In this document: positions 12,001 through 24,000 of the stretch, piece after piece | How positions within the stretch are numbered: position 1 is the stretch's first letter | How the letters are laid out: every line of letters starts with the position of its first letter | Assembly: GCF_037176765.1 (NCBI RefSeq) | Contig: NC_090034.1 | Span: forward strand, 95,952,500 to 96,016,499 | Origin: Anolis sagrei | Taxonomy: Eukaryota > Chordata > Lepidosauria > Squamata > Anolidae | Reading direction: 5' to 3' | DNA length: 64,000 nt | The notes under the pieces: generated by a model | Database searches by the model: none | The model's input: only the letters and a program-made list of their open reading frames with translations | What the model was told of the DNA's origin: nothing | Translations under genes and position numbers: made by a program

Positions 12001-15000
12001 TCCCATTCCCATGGAGGCATCCGTCTCCAAAGGGAACTGGAAATTTCTCTAAGTTAAAACTTCCATACCAACATCCATGGCCAAAAAGCAAAACAGGACA
12101 TAAACATTATTTAAATTACTTCACAGCTAAATCCAACTAGGGAGAATAGACTTTTGAATCTCAGTTGCTAAGGGACCATTTCTCTAAAACTTTCAGCAAA
12201 AAGAATTATATAAAACAAAGCCGTTTTAAAAAGATAGGGCATAACTGGTTCACATATTCAGTTGCTCAATGCAGATATATTCCATTTCCTCTAATAACAT
12301 ACCACACTATTTTCAGTGTTGATATGAGAACAGAGATTAAATTCCTGATCTCAGTTTTCCTCTAACTCTTTTGAACTTCAGGCCAGACTCTTCTCCGTAA
12401 CTCTGTCTATTCAAAGGATAGAGCAGTGTTTCTCAACCTTCCTAATGCCGTGACCCCTTGATACAATTCCTCATGCTGCGGCTCCCAAGCATAAATTTTT
12501 TTTCATTGCTACTTCATAACTATAATTTTGCTACTGTTGTGAGTCATAATGTAAATATCTAATATGCAGGAACAAATTTCATTGGAACAAATTTGAATAC
12601 TGGTGAGGTTGGGGGGGATTGATTTTGTCATTTGGAAGTTGTGGTTGCTGGGATTCACCTACAATCAAAGAGCATTCCAAACTCCACCAACGATGGAATT
12701 GAACCAAACTTGGCACACAGAACTCCCGTGACCAACCAAAAATACTGGAAGGGTTTGATGGGCATTGACCTTGAGTTTTGGGGTTGTAGTTCACCTACAT
12801 GTGGACTAAAACAATGATGGATCTGGACCAAATTTGACACAAATACTCAATACTCCCGAAGGTGAACACTGCTGGAGTTTGGGGAAAATAGACATTGACA
12901 TTTGGGAGCTGTGGTTGCTGGGATTTATAGTTCACCTACAACCAAAGAGCATTCTGAACCCCACCAATGATAGAATTGAGCCAAACTTCCCAAACAGAAC
13001 CCCTGTGACCAACAGAAAATACTGTGTTTTCTGAAGGTCTTTGGTGACCCCTCTGACACCCCCTGGTGACCCCCTCCCCAGGGGTCCTGACCCCCAGGTC
13101 GAGAAATGCTGGTACAGAGGGTCAGTTTTTGGCATATGATCTGTGTAGCACTAATTGAAAGCAATGTTTTTCAGACAAACAAATCATTTCATGGTTTGCT
13201 GTGAGTTTTCCAGGCTGTATGGCCATGTTCCAGAAGCATTATCTCCTGATGTTTTCTCCAGAATGCTTCTGGAACATGGCCATACAGCCCAGAAAACCCG
13301 CAGCAAGGCCATGAAAACTTTCGACAACAAATCATTGCATGTTTGTTACCATTCAAGACACCCTTATCTCTGTGAAGAACAAATCTAGTTTTCGATGTTG
13401 TTTTAAAAGAGGCTGAGATCTGACACCGTGAGATCTTCAAGCAGCCCTAGGATGGTTCTCCCACTGAGTTCCAATTATAACTCTGAACACAATGGGTTGC
13501 TCCGTCTCATCTTTGCAAAGGTGCTGCACAGTACTTTTCAGCTATAGCTAACCTCCCCTGAAAGGGAAGCGCTGGGAAAATAGATGGGTCTACAGGGCAC
13601 ATGAAGAATGAGAAACATCCGAGAGATGGCTCTCCACTGGATGGTTTACAACAGACAAGGGCAGACTTGCCCGAAGGCAGAAGGAAGGCTCGGCTCCATG
13701 GCATTCCTTGGATGAAGACCAGTATACCACACACAGCTGTGTGGCAAACGCATAACAGAGGATAAGCAGCAGGGGCACAGCCTGGTGGTGTCTAGAGGAA
13801 AATGCAACACCTTGCTCACTGCCAAAGGACCACTCCATCCTCCATCCCCTTCCCTCCCATGTACCTTTTTCACCAGGGTGGTCTCTGTCAAGTCCAGCTT
13901 GGCCTTCTTTGAGTCAGGTCCATCTTCTGCTCCCTGGCTGGCTTTCACTGCTTTAGTCTTCTCCCTGTATGGTATGCAGAGAGATTGATGGGACACCTCT
14001 CATTCATTCCTTACCCCAAGAATGATGGACTCTTTTTGGAATGACTGCTTTTCTTTCACTCATGGGTGGGCGAGCCTAGCCAACGCAAATGGAAACTATG
14101 GCTCTTTGGCTCCCTCCAGTGGTCAAGCTCCACAGAGAGAAAATCTGATAGATTCTCGTTTCTCTCTCAGCCTTGACCCCAACCCAAGAATGTCTTTGTT
14201 CCCCAATCTCAGAGACTCACTGATGAACTGATGAACAACTGCACTGCATCCTGTCAGATCCCCAAAATCTGGAGGAAAGCAAGAGTCATAGCCACCTTGA
14301 AGCCAGGCAAAGACTGTAATGATCCAAAAAGCTATAAACCAATCTCCCTGTTGTGCCACCTTTACAAAGTCCTGGAGAGACTTATTTTGCACAGAATTAT
14401 GGAAAAAATAGACCCATGTCTGATCCCACAGCAAGCTAGCTTCAGGAAAGGCAAAAGCTGTACATTGCAAGTGCTGAATCTGACTCAGCACATAGAAGTT
14501 GACTTTGAAAGGCAGCAGATCACAGGAGTTGTCTTCATAGACCTGTCAGCAGCTTATGATACTGTAAACCACCGCCTCCTCCTGAGTAACATGTATAATA
14601 TCACAAAGAACTACCATCTCACCCGCCTCACAGGAAACCTGCTACAAAACAGGAGCTTTTTTGTTGAGTTCAAGGGCCAGAGAAGTAGATGGCGGAAACA
14701 GAAGAACGGCCTGCCCCAGGGGAGTGTGCTTGCTCCATCCATGTTCAACATTTACACAAATGACCAACCACTGCCAGAAGGGACAGAGAGTTTCATCTAT
14801 GCTGATGATCGTGCCATTACTGCTCAAGCAGGGAGCTTTGAGATGGTTGAACAGAAGCTATCCGAAGTTCTAGGTGCTCTTACTGCCTATTACAGGGAAA
14901 ACCAGGTGACCCCTAATCCATCTAAAACACAGACATGTGCTTTTCACCTTAAGAACAGACAGGCATCCCAAGCTCTGAGGATTATCTGGGAAGGAATCCC

Positions 15001-18000
15001 ACTGGAGCATTGCAGCACATCCAAATACCTGGGAGTCACTCTGGACCGTGCTCTGACCTACAAGAAGCACTGCCTGAATATCAAGCAAAAAGTGGGCGCT
15101 AGAAATAATATCATACGAAAGCGGACTGGCACAACCTGGGGGTCACAGCCAGATACAGTGAAGACATCTGCCCTTTTGCTATGCTACTCTGCTGCTGAGT
15201 ATGCATGCCCAGTGTGGAACACATCTCACCAACCTAAAACAGTAGATGTGGCACTTAATGAGACATGCTGCATTATCACAGGGTGTCTGCGCCCTACAGC
15301 ACTGGAGAAATTACACTGTTTAGCCGATATTGCACCACCTGACATCCGCCGGGAAGTAGCAGCCAATAGTGAAAGGACCAAGGCAGTGACATCTCCAGCT
15401 CATCCCCTGTTTGGGTATCAGTCAGCACGTCAGCAACTTAAATCAAGAAATAGTTTTCTAAGATCTACAGAGACACTCGCTGAAACACCCCAGCAAGCAA
15501 GAGTCCAAAAGTGGCAGGCTCAAACACAGAACCTCAATCAATGGCCGATACCAAATGAGAGACTCCCCCCTGGGCACACAGAAAACTGGGCGACTTGGAA
15601 GGCGCTGAACAGGATGCGCTCTGGCACAAGATGCAGAGCCAAACTTAAGAAATGGGGCTACAAAGTGGAATCCACGGCATGCGAGTGTGGAGAAGAGCAA
15701 ACTACAGACCACCTGCTGCAATGCAACCTGAGCCCTGCCACATGCACAATGGAGGACCTTCTTGCAGCAACACCAGAGGCACTCCAAGTGGGCAGCTACT
15801 GGTCAAAGGACATTTAACCAACTACCAAGCTTGCAAACTTTGTGTTTTGTTTGTTTGTTTGTTAAAAAATGCAACACAACTGTTTGGTCTGCTCCTGACA
15901 CAATAAATAAATAAAAAAGAGACTCACTCCACAAATTCGTGTTCTCCCAGGTTGGCAAACATGTAGCCGTGGTAGCCAAAGACATCGCCCGTGAAGAACT
16001 TGATATTGTTCTTATGGCAGATCTGCTCAACCTTCACAAGGGCCTCCTTAGAGCAACACGTCAAGCAGACCTGGAAAAAGCAAAAACCAAAAACCACAGG
16101 CAGGAGTCAAGTTTTGGCACATGGGTAAGGCAAACATCACTCTGACACAAACACACACATCTGTCCCAACAATCACTGTAAGTAGAATGGAGATCTTCTG
16201 TTAGAGAGCAGGAGAGACAGTTAATTGCCCCTTAGGATATATTGGATAACGTTGCAAAGGCAGAGGCCAGCCCACAGGCATGGGAGAGGGAATATGGAAA
16301 CATAGACTCAGCAGACACACTGGATTCTTCTTATGTCTGAAAAACCTAGCAAGGCTAGGAAAACCAGTGCAGAGTGTGTGCAATACGAGGGTTGAATGAA
16401 AAGTAATGCCTCCACCTTCATTACTTGGGTTTGGATGGGAATATTTTCATAAATCTAACGCACAAATAATCCTTGGAATGTGCTCTTTAACTACCACTAT
16501 TCACTTTTCCACATAATCACCAGACAATTGGATACATTTCTGCCAATGATGAACAAGTTTTCTGAAGCCATCACGGAAGAAGTCAACACTGTTTCTGCAA
16601 CCAGCATCTCAAAGTTCTCTCAACGTCTTCATCGGAAGCATAATGGTGTCCCCGAAGATCTTCTTTCATTATCAGGAACAGATGGAAGTAAGACGGAGCT
16701 AAATCTGGACTGTATGGAAGATGCCGTACGGTGGGGAGATCCAGTTTCTGAAGTTTCAAGTCTGTGTGCTTTCATTTCAGGCGTCAGCATCCTGGGTACC
16801 CATCGTGCACAGATCTTCTGATAGCCAAGCAAAGCAATAACGTGACCCACACATTCTTGTGAAATGCCGATTATGTTTGAAATTTTTCTCTGAATGATAC
16901 AACGATCGTCCTGAATCAATCTATCAACCCTTTGCTTGTGAAACTCGGTGGTTGCTGTCACAGGACGTCCAACTTTGTCACACAAGTCAGATGTTCCCAC
17001 CTCAACATCTTTAAAGTTACTCGCACAACGACGCACAGTAGTCACATCAACACAATCATCATAAATAGCTTGCATTCCCTGATGAATCTCCTTTGGGGTG
17101 ACACCTTCTGCTGTCAAGAATTCAATGACTACACATTGCTTAAGTCGCATTGACTGACCGTCTGTGCAGGGTTCCATACTTTGCACTTTAACAACACAAC
17201 CGTTCAATGCGAAGGCTTCCCGTCAAAATGGAACTGTAGAGGAGAGTCTACTGAACAAGCCAGTACCTGCCACATACCAGTACTGTCAACTGTTGAGGAG
17301 TTACGAAGGTGGAGGCATTACTTTTCATTTAACCCTCATATAATCTGACATGATGCCACAAGAAAGTGAATGTATATTATCGTTAGTGTAAATTGTTATT
17401 TTATGATGTTTTATACTTATTATCGATGCATTTGGATTGTTGTTTTCATGATTTTAATGCTGTAAGCTGCTTTGGGTCCCGTGAGGGAGAAAAGTGGGAT
17501 ATAAATAATTATTTATAAATAATAATAATTATTATATTATACTGGCATAAAAACACAGTATGACACAGCAAACAAGATATATATGATGGATTTTGTATCA
17601 CAAAATCACAAGTCAAACACTTCCCAAGTGTTTAGGACTGTGTGATGTATTTTCAAATGAGGTACGTAGGTCCAAATAAGGTGGCCTTTTGCAGTTGACA
17701 GATCATGCTTTTGTCAATGTTTATTGTGGGCTGAGATCTTTTGGCATGGCACCCATCATCATCATCATTATCATCAGCTGGTAGAGTCTTCCCTCCCTCT
17801 CAATTTCCTTTTCTGAATCATTGCCATCTGCCAGATGGTACAGGGTGACAAAGACAAGGACAAACCGATTGAAGGATAGCTGAACTCTGTAGTTTTGCAC
17901 TGATGTGGCATTGGGGGCTGTGCGGTGGTGTTGTTATTTTGTGATGTATGCAAGGAAAGGCATGTAATTTCATTGTGAAACAGTGCAATGACAAATAAAT

Positions 18001-21000
18001 CTATTCTATTATATTTATTTTGTAACTCACCACATTGAAACGGGTGAAAAATTCTTCAGGTTTTTGTTCGATGTTCTCAGAGTCTGCTTGCACATCCACC
18101 ATGGGGTTCAGATCCCGGGCACGTGCCAGCGAGGCTTCTGCTCTGTTTTTACCCAAGGAGCCTGTAGGGATCAGGAACTGTGCTTGTGTGTCTTCTGGCA
18201 TCACCTGAGGAGCAAAGGGGCAAGAAATCTCCCACATCTGTGTTGTCAAAGGTTTTCATGGCTGGAATCACTGGGTTGCTGTGAGTTTTCTAGGCTATTT
18301 GGCCGAGTTCCAGAAGCATTCTCTCCTGACATTTCACCCACATCTATCGTCTGTGGAAACTAGGCAAGTGAAGTTTAGATAACTGGAATGTCCAGGGTGG
18401 GAGAAAGAACTCTTGTCTCTTTGAGGCAGGTGTGAATGTTGCAATTGGCCACCTTGATTAGTATTTAATGGCCTTGCAGTTTCAAAGCCTGGCTGGTTGC
18501 TGCCTGGGGAATCCTTTGTTGGGAGGTGTTAGCTGGCCCTGGTTGATTCTTGTTTGGAATGCCTCTGGTTTTTGAGTGTTACTCTTTATTACCTGTCCTG
18601 ATTTTAGAGTTTTCTAATACTGGTAACCGGATTTTGTTCATTTTCATAGTTTCTTCCTTTTTGTTTAAATTGTCCACATGCTTATGAATTTCAATGGATA
18701 CTCTGTGTAGCCTGACATGGTAGTTGTTAGAGTGCTCAAGCATTTCTGTGTTCTCAAATAATATGCTGTATCCATGTTGGTTCATCAAGTTCTCTCCTAT
18801 GGCTGACTTCTCAGGCTGAATTAGTCTGCAATGCCTTTCATGTTTCTTGATTCATGTTTGGGCAATGCTGTGTTTGGTGGTCCCTATGTAGATTTGTCCA
18901 TAGCTTTATGGTATATGGTAGACTCTTGCAGAGGTGAGAGGGTCCCTTTTGTCTTTTGATGAACATAGCACTGATTTTCTTCGTGCAACACTCAAAAAGC
19001 AGGAATTCCAGACACAAATCAATCAGGGCCAGCGAACACCTCACAATAAAGTATTCTCCCGGGCAGCAACCAGCCAGGCTTTGAAACTGCAAGAACATTA
19101 AATACTAATCAAGGTGGTCAATCGCAACATTCACACTTGCCTCAAGCAGACAAGAGTTCTTTCTCCCACCATGAACATTTCACAGATATATAAACCTCGC
19201 TTGCCTAGTTTCCAACAGACCTCACAACCTCTGAGAATGCCTGCCACAGATGTGGGCAAAATGTCAGGAGAGAATGATTCTGGAGCATAACCATATAGCC
19301 CGGAAAACTCATAGCTCTCCCACAGTTTCCACTCAAAAAGGACCAAATCATGGAGACAAGGAAGCAATCCCAGCTGGTTCAAAATCAGCACCAGGAAAGA
19401 CTAATGTTTCAAAACCTAACATGAAATTATTGAACTTTGTAACCAGAAGAGACAAAGGGAAAAGAAAAAAAATTACCTGGTGATAAAAAATAACCCACAT
19501 GCCACATCTGATCAAAAAACTAATTCTGATTTCTACTCTCCCCACTCATCAAGGTGAAATATAGCTCAACTCTTCTTCCTCAGCTGTCTCATCTTAAACT
19601 GTTGCCAATGTTAAGTCATTTTACTCTCCCAACTTTCACAATGTCTGGTTGTACCTGGCCATCAATTTCCCATCTGGTAATCTATTTTTAGACTTTGTAG
19701 CATGCCTAAGCAGAGAAAGGAAAAGTCACCAAAGTACGAGAGATGTGTGCCTCTATCTTGATTTTCTCTCTCTCTCTCTCTCTTGTACGCACATAAACAC
19801 CTCAGTGGGCTGCACTACCACCCCAACAATTGCTAAAAAGATTACTTTATGCCTAAAACAAGTTGCAAAATATGAAATCACTTTGAAATGGTCAGATGAC
19901 CCCACTGAAGGTTTCCGGAGGTCTGACTGAACTGTTTCATTTGGAAAAAAATATAGACCCATTTTTTTTGCTAGGGTAGTCCATGAGACATTTGCATAAA
20001 AACATGTGGGCACCCAATTTACAACAGAGTATTAAATAACATGTCACTTCTCTTTCAATACAGAAAAATCTTGAGTAAACTATACATTATATTATATGCT
20101 ACAGTTAACTAAGTTGCTAACTGCTATTTCTTTTGGAGAGTTCTCATTTCTACCAGATAGCCCTGCTATTTGGGGGCGGTATTTGGATAAGACGTTTGAC
20201 TATGTTTTTCTTTCAATTCACCCACAGGAAAACTATCGGAACTTAAGGGGTGAGAAAGGCAGGGTATAAGTATAGGAAATAAATAATAAAAAACTAAGAC
20301 TGGCTAACTTCTTCCCTTTTTTGAGAAGCCCTCCCGGCTCAAGAGAATAAAAAATATTTCCAGTGTTTTTTTGCTTTTTGGGAAAGCCTGCTGTGATATA
20401 CCATGCACATGACAAGAGAAGCCTCCAGCCTGGCAAACCTCATTACAGGATTAGAGCACACTGTGGGAAAGAACTAAAAGAAGCCCCTATGTAAAGGAAG
20501 CTTAGTAAGACTAGAATGCTTACCTGCTGATGGTCAAGCATGGTTAGCGCTTTGACTCCTGCCAGGATGAGATTCTTGGCCACTTCTGCTCCCAGGCCTT
20601 TCATGCCCACCAGCAGCACCCGAGATGCCCGGAGGCTAAGAAGAAGCAGTAGCAGCAGATGTTAGCATCTAGCACCATGAACTGAGCTGCTGACCAAAGA
20701 CTGGCATTTTTATATGGTATGAAAAAAGTACCATCTACTAAGCCGGTGTTTCTCAACCTGGGGGTCATAACTCCGGGGGGGGGGGGGGGGGAGGTCGCGA
20801 GGTGGGTTTCAGAGGGGTCACCAAAGATCATCCAGTATTTTCTGTTGGTCATGGGAGTTCTGTCTGCCAAGTTTGGTACAATTCCATCATTGCTGGAGTT
20901 CAGAATGCTCTTTGATTGTAGGTGAACTATAAATCTTTGCAACTACAACTCCCAAATGACAAAATCATTCCTTCACCAACCACAACAGTATTCAAATTTG

Positions 21001-24000
21001 GTTGTATACGGTATCTGTGCCAAATTTGGTCCAGTGAATGAATTGTAATGTAAATAACAGATATTTACATTACAATTCATAACAGTAGCAAAATTACAGT
21101 TATGAAGTAGCAACGAAAATACTTTTATGGTTGGGGATCACCACAACATGAGGAACTGTATGACGGGGTTGCAGCTTTAGGAAGGTTGAAAAACACTGCA
21201 TTTAGCAAATATAGACAGATAGATATAAATCCAGAATTTGGCACCAGGGCTTTATTTATGAAGGCCACATCATTATCTACCAATAAGGCTAAAAACTTTG
21301 CTCCAAACACAATTCATGGTACAAGGCAAAGAGATTTAAGATGAAAATAGTTTCCTATTTCTTATATGCAAAATATATCTAGTCATGAGGAGAGGCGGGA
21401 AAGAAATAAAATTATTATTGTTGTTGTCATTACTATAATCATAATCTAAGACCTGGCCTGGAATGTATAGCATTTTTAGCCCCTTCATTGCCTACTTCTA
21501 GATTTAGATTATAGATTTTAGTATTGCTTCAATGAAAAAAAATCATATTTTCTTTTCTATTTTATCCTAGTTTATAGAGATTTAAATTAGTATTATTACC
21601 AAAAATGTTTTATTAGAGAGAGCCTTGAGCAAAGCTTGAAAAAGTTACTTTTTTGAGATTACAGCTGCCCGAATCCCCATGATAAATAAGAACTAGAATG
21701 TTCTTTCACCAGGGGCAGCTGGTGTATACATCACAATAAGTAAAGTTTATAATTAGCCATTTTAATTATGGCAAATTATAAGCCATTTTTCTTGTATGCT
21801 CTTGGAATAATAGGGTTTCTCTCCTGTTGTCCCCAACATTGCCTCAACATGTGAATCCCTGCTGGTGAGAGCAATTCTCAGTGGGGATTGTGGGGTAGAG
21901 TTAAGGAGAGAAAATATCAATTATGATGGACCACCAATATGCAGCGAAGATTGTGAAGAAGTAACCTAAGAATTTTGGCAAGATGGTTCCATCCAGTCCA
22001 AATGGTTTCCTCTCAATAAGCTCCCTTCTCATTATTAAGAAACCGATGGTTGGGAATAAGGAAAACAATAACTGCTGGGAAGGAGAAAGGCGAGTTTACA
22101 TGCTACATTATTATGCCGCTATGATTCCACATTTAACAGCCACTGCAATCATCCTAGGGAATCCGGGGATATGCAGCCTGGTAAAAGCTCTCTGGCCCTG
22201 AAATGAACATCCCAGGATTGCATAGAATCATAGAATCAAAGTGTTGGAAGAGACCTCATGGGCCATCCAGTCCAACCCCCTGCCAAGAGGCAGGAATATT
22301 GCATTCAAATCACCCGATAGATGGCCATCCAGCCTCTGTTTAAAAGCTTCCAAAGGAGCCTCCACCACACTCCGGGGCAGAGTTCCACTGCTGAACGGCT
22401 CTCAGAACGGCCACAGCAATGCATGGCAGGGGACGGCTTGTGTGTGTATATATTTTTGTTTGTTGTTCATTCCTTCAGTCACTTCCAACTCTTTGTGACC
22501 TCATGGACCATCCCACGCCAGAGCTCCCCATCGGCCGTCACCTCCCCCAGCTCCTTCAGAGTCAAGCCAGTCACTTCAAGGATACTATCCATCCATCTTG
22601 CCCTTGGTTGGCCCCTCTTCCTTTTTCCTCCCATTTTCCCCACCATCATTGTCTTCTCTAAGCTTTCCTTTCTTCTCATGATGTGGCCAAAGTACTTCAT
22701 CTTTGCCTCTAATATCCTTCCCCCCAATGAGCAGTTGAGCTGTATTTCCTGAAGTATGGACTGGTTGGATCTTCTCGCTGTCCAAGGCACTCTCAGCACT
22801 TTCCTCCAACACCACAGATCAAAAGCACATCCCCTGCCATGTGCTGCTGTGGCCCAGTCTGTGTGTATATTTGTGTATATGCGTATGTGTGTGTGTATAT
22901 ATGACTTTGCGCATGCATTGTAACGTATTTTTGGTTTTTGGCTTTTTAAGTCCCTTCTGCTGTGTTTTTTAGTGTAGTCTTTTTATGAGTGATGGTCACT
23001 CGTTGGCCTGATAGGTGTATTGCATCCAAAATTGGTGTCAATTCACCCAGTGGTGCAGTGGGTTAAACCCCTGTGCTGGCAGGACTGAAGACCGACAGGT
23101 CACAGGTTCGAATTCGGGGAGAGGCGGATGAGCTCCCTCTATCAGCTCCAGGTCCTCATGCGGGGACACGAGAGAAGCCTCCCACAAGGATGATAAAAAC
23201 ATCAAATCATCTGGGCGTCCCCTGGGCAACGTCCTTGCAGACAGCCAATTCTCACACACCAGAAGCGACTTGGTGTTTCTCAAGTCGCTCCTGACACGAC
23301 CAAAAAAAACACACACACAGTGGTTTTTTAGTTATGTCAACCCCACATACAAACATTGAATTTTTATTTATATAGATGGTTTTCATCATTGGTGGAGTTC
23401 AGAATGCTGTTTGATTGTAAGTAAACTATAAATCTCAAATGACAAAATCATATTTTTTTGAGTGATGGTCATTCCTTGGGTTAGTAGGTGTCTTGTGTCC
23501 AAATTTGGTAGCAATTCGTCCAGTGGTTTTTGAGTTATATTAATCCCACAAACATAATAATAATACAAACATATATTATATTTTTAGTTATATAGATATG
23601 CATGCTTTGGATAGCATAGGGAAGGGGGTTGTTTTGCTGTCTGTGCTCCTGTTTAGAACATTTCACCTCACATTCTGGCCCTGTGATCATTGGATTTTGG
23701 AAATTCAGCTTGTTGTGGAAACAAGAATTCAGTTGAGACACTTTTTCCCCAAAATGACTCCCCAGGAGCGAATGTCCCTCTATTCTGCTTTGGTTAGATC
23801 ACACCTGGAATATTGTATCCAATTCTGGGCACCATAATTGAAGGGAGATATTGACAAGCTGGAATGTGTCCAGAGGAGGGCGACTAAAATGATCAAGGGT
23901 CTGGAGAACAAGCCCTATGAGGAGCGGCTTAAGGAGCTGGGCATGTTTAGCCTGAAGAAGAGAAGGCTGAGAGGAGATATGATAGCCATGTATAAATATG

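Noticed and set aside
14231-15817. 528-codon open frame as a possible host gene
   Set aside because: It encodes a LINE reverse transcriptase with FIYADD and a zinc knuckle, sits between perfect target duplications and ends in a LINE tail.
16629-17207. 192-codon minus-strand frame as a host gene
   Set aside because: It is the N-terminal half of a mariner transposase inside matching terminal repeats.
23046-23120. tRNA gene call from A and B boxes
   Set aside because: The boxes belong to the tRNA-derived heads of SINEs; no cloverleaf and a SINE body follows. The same applies at 28605, 34181, 42425 and 57212.
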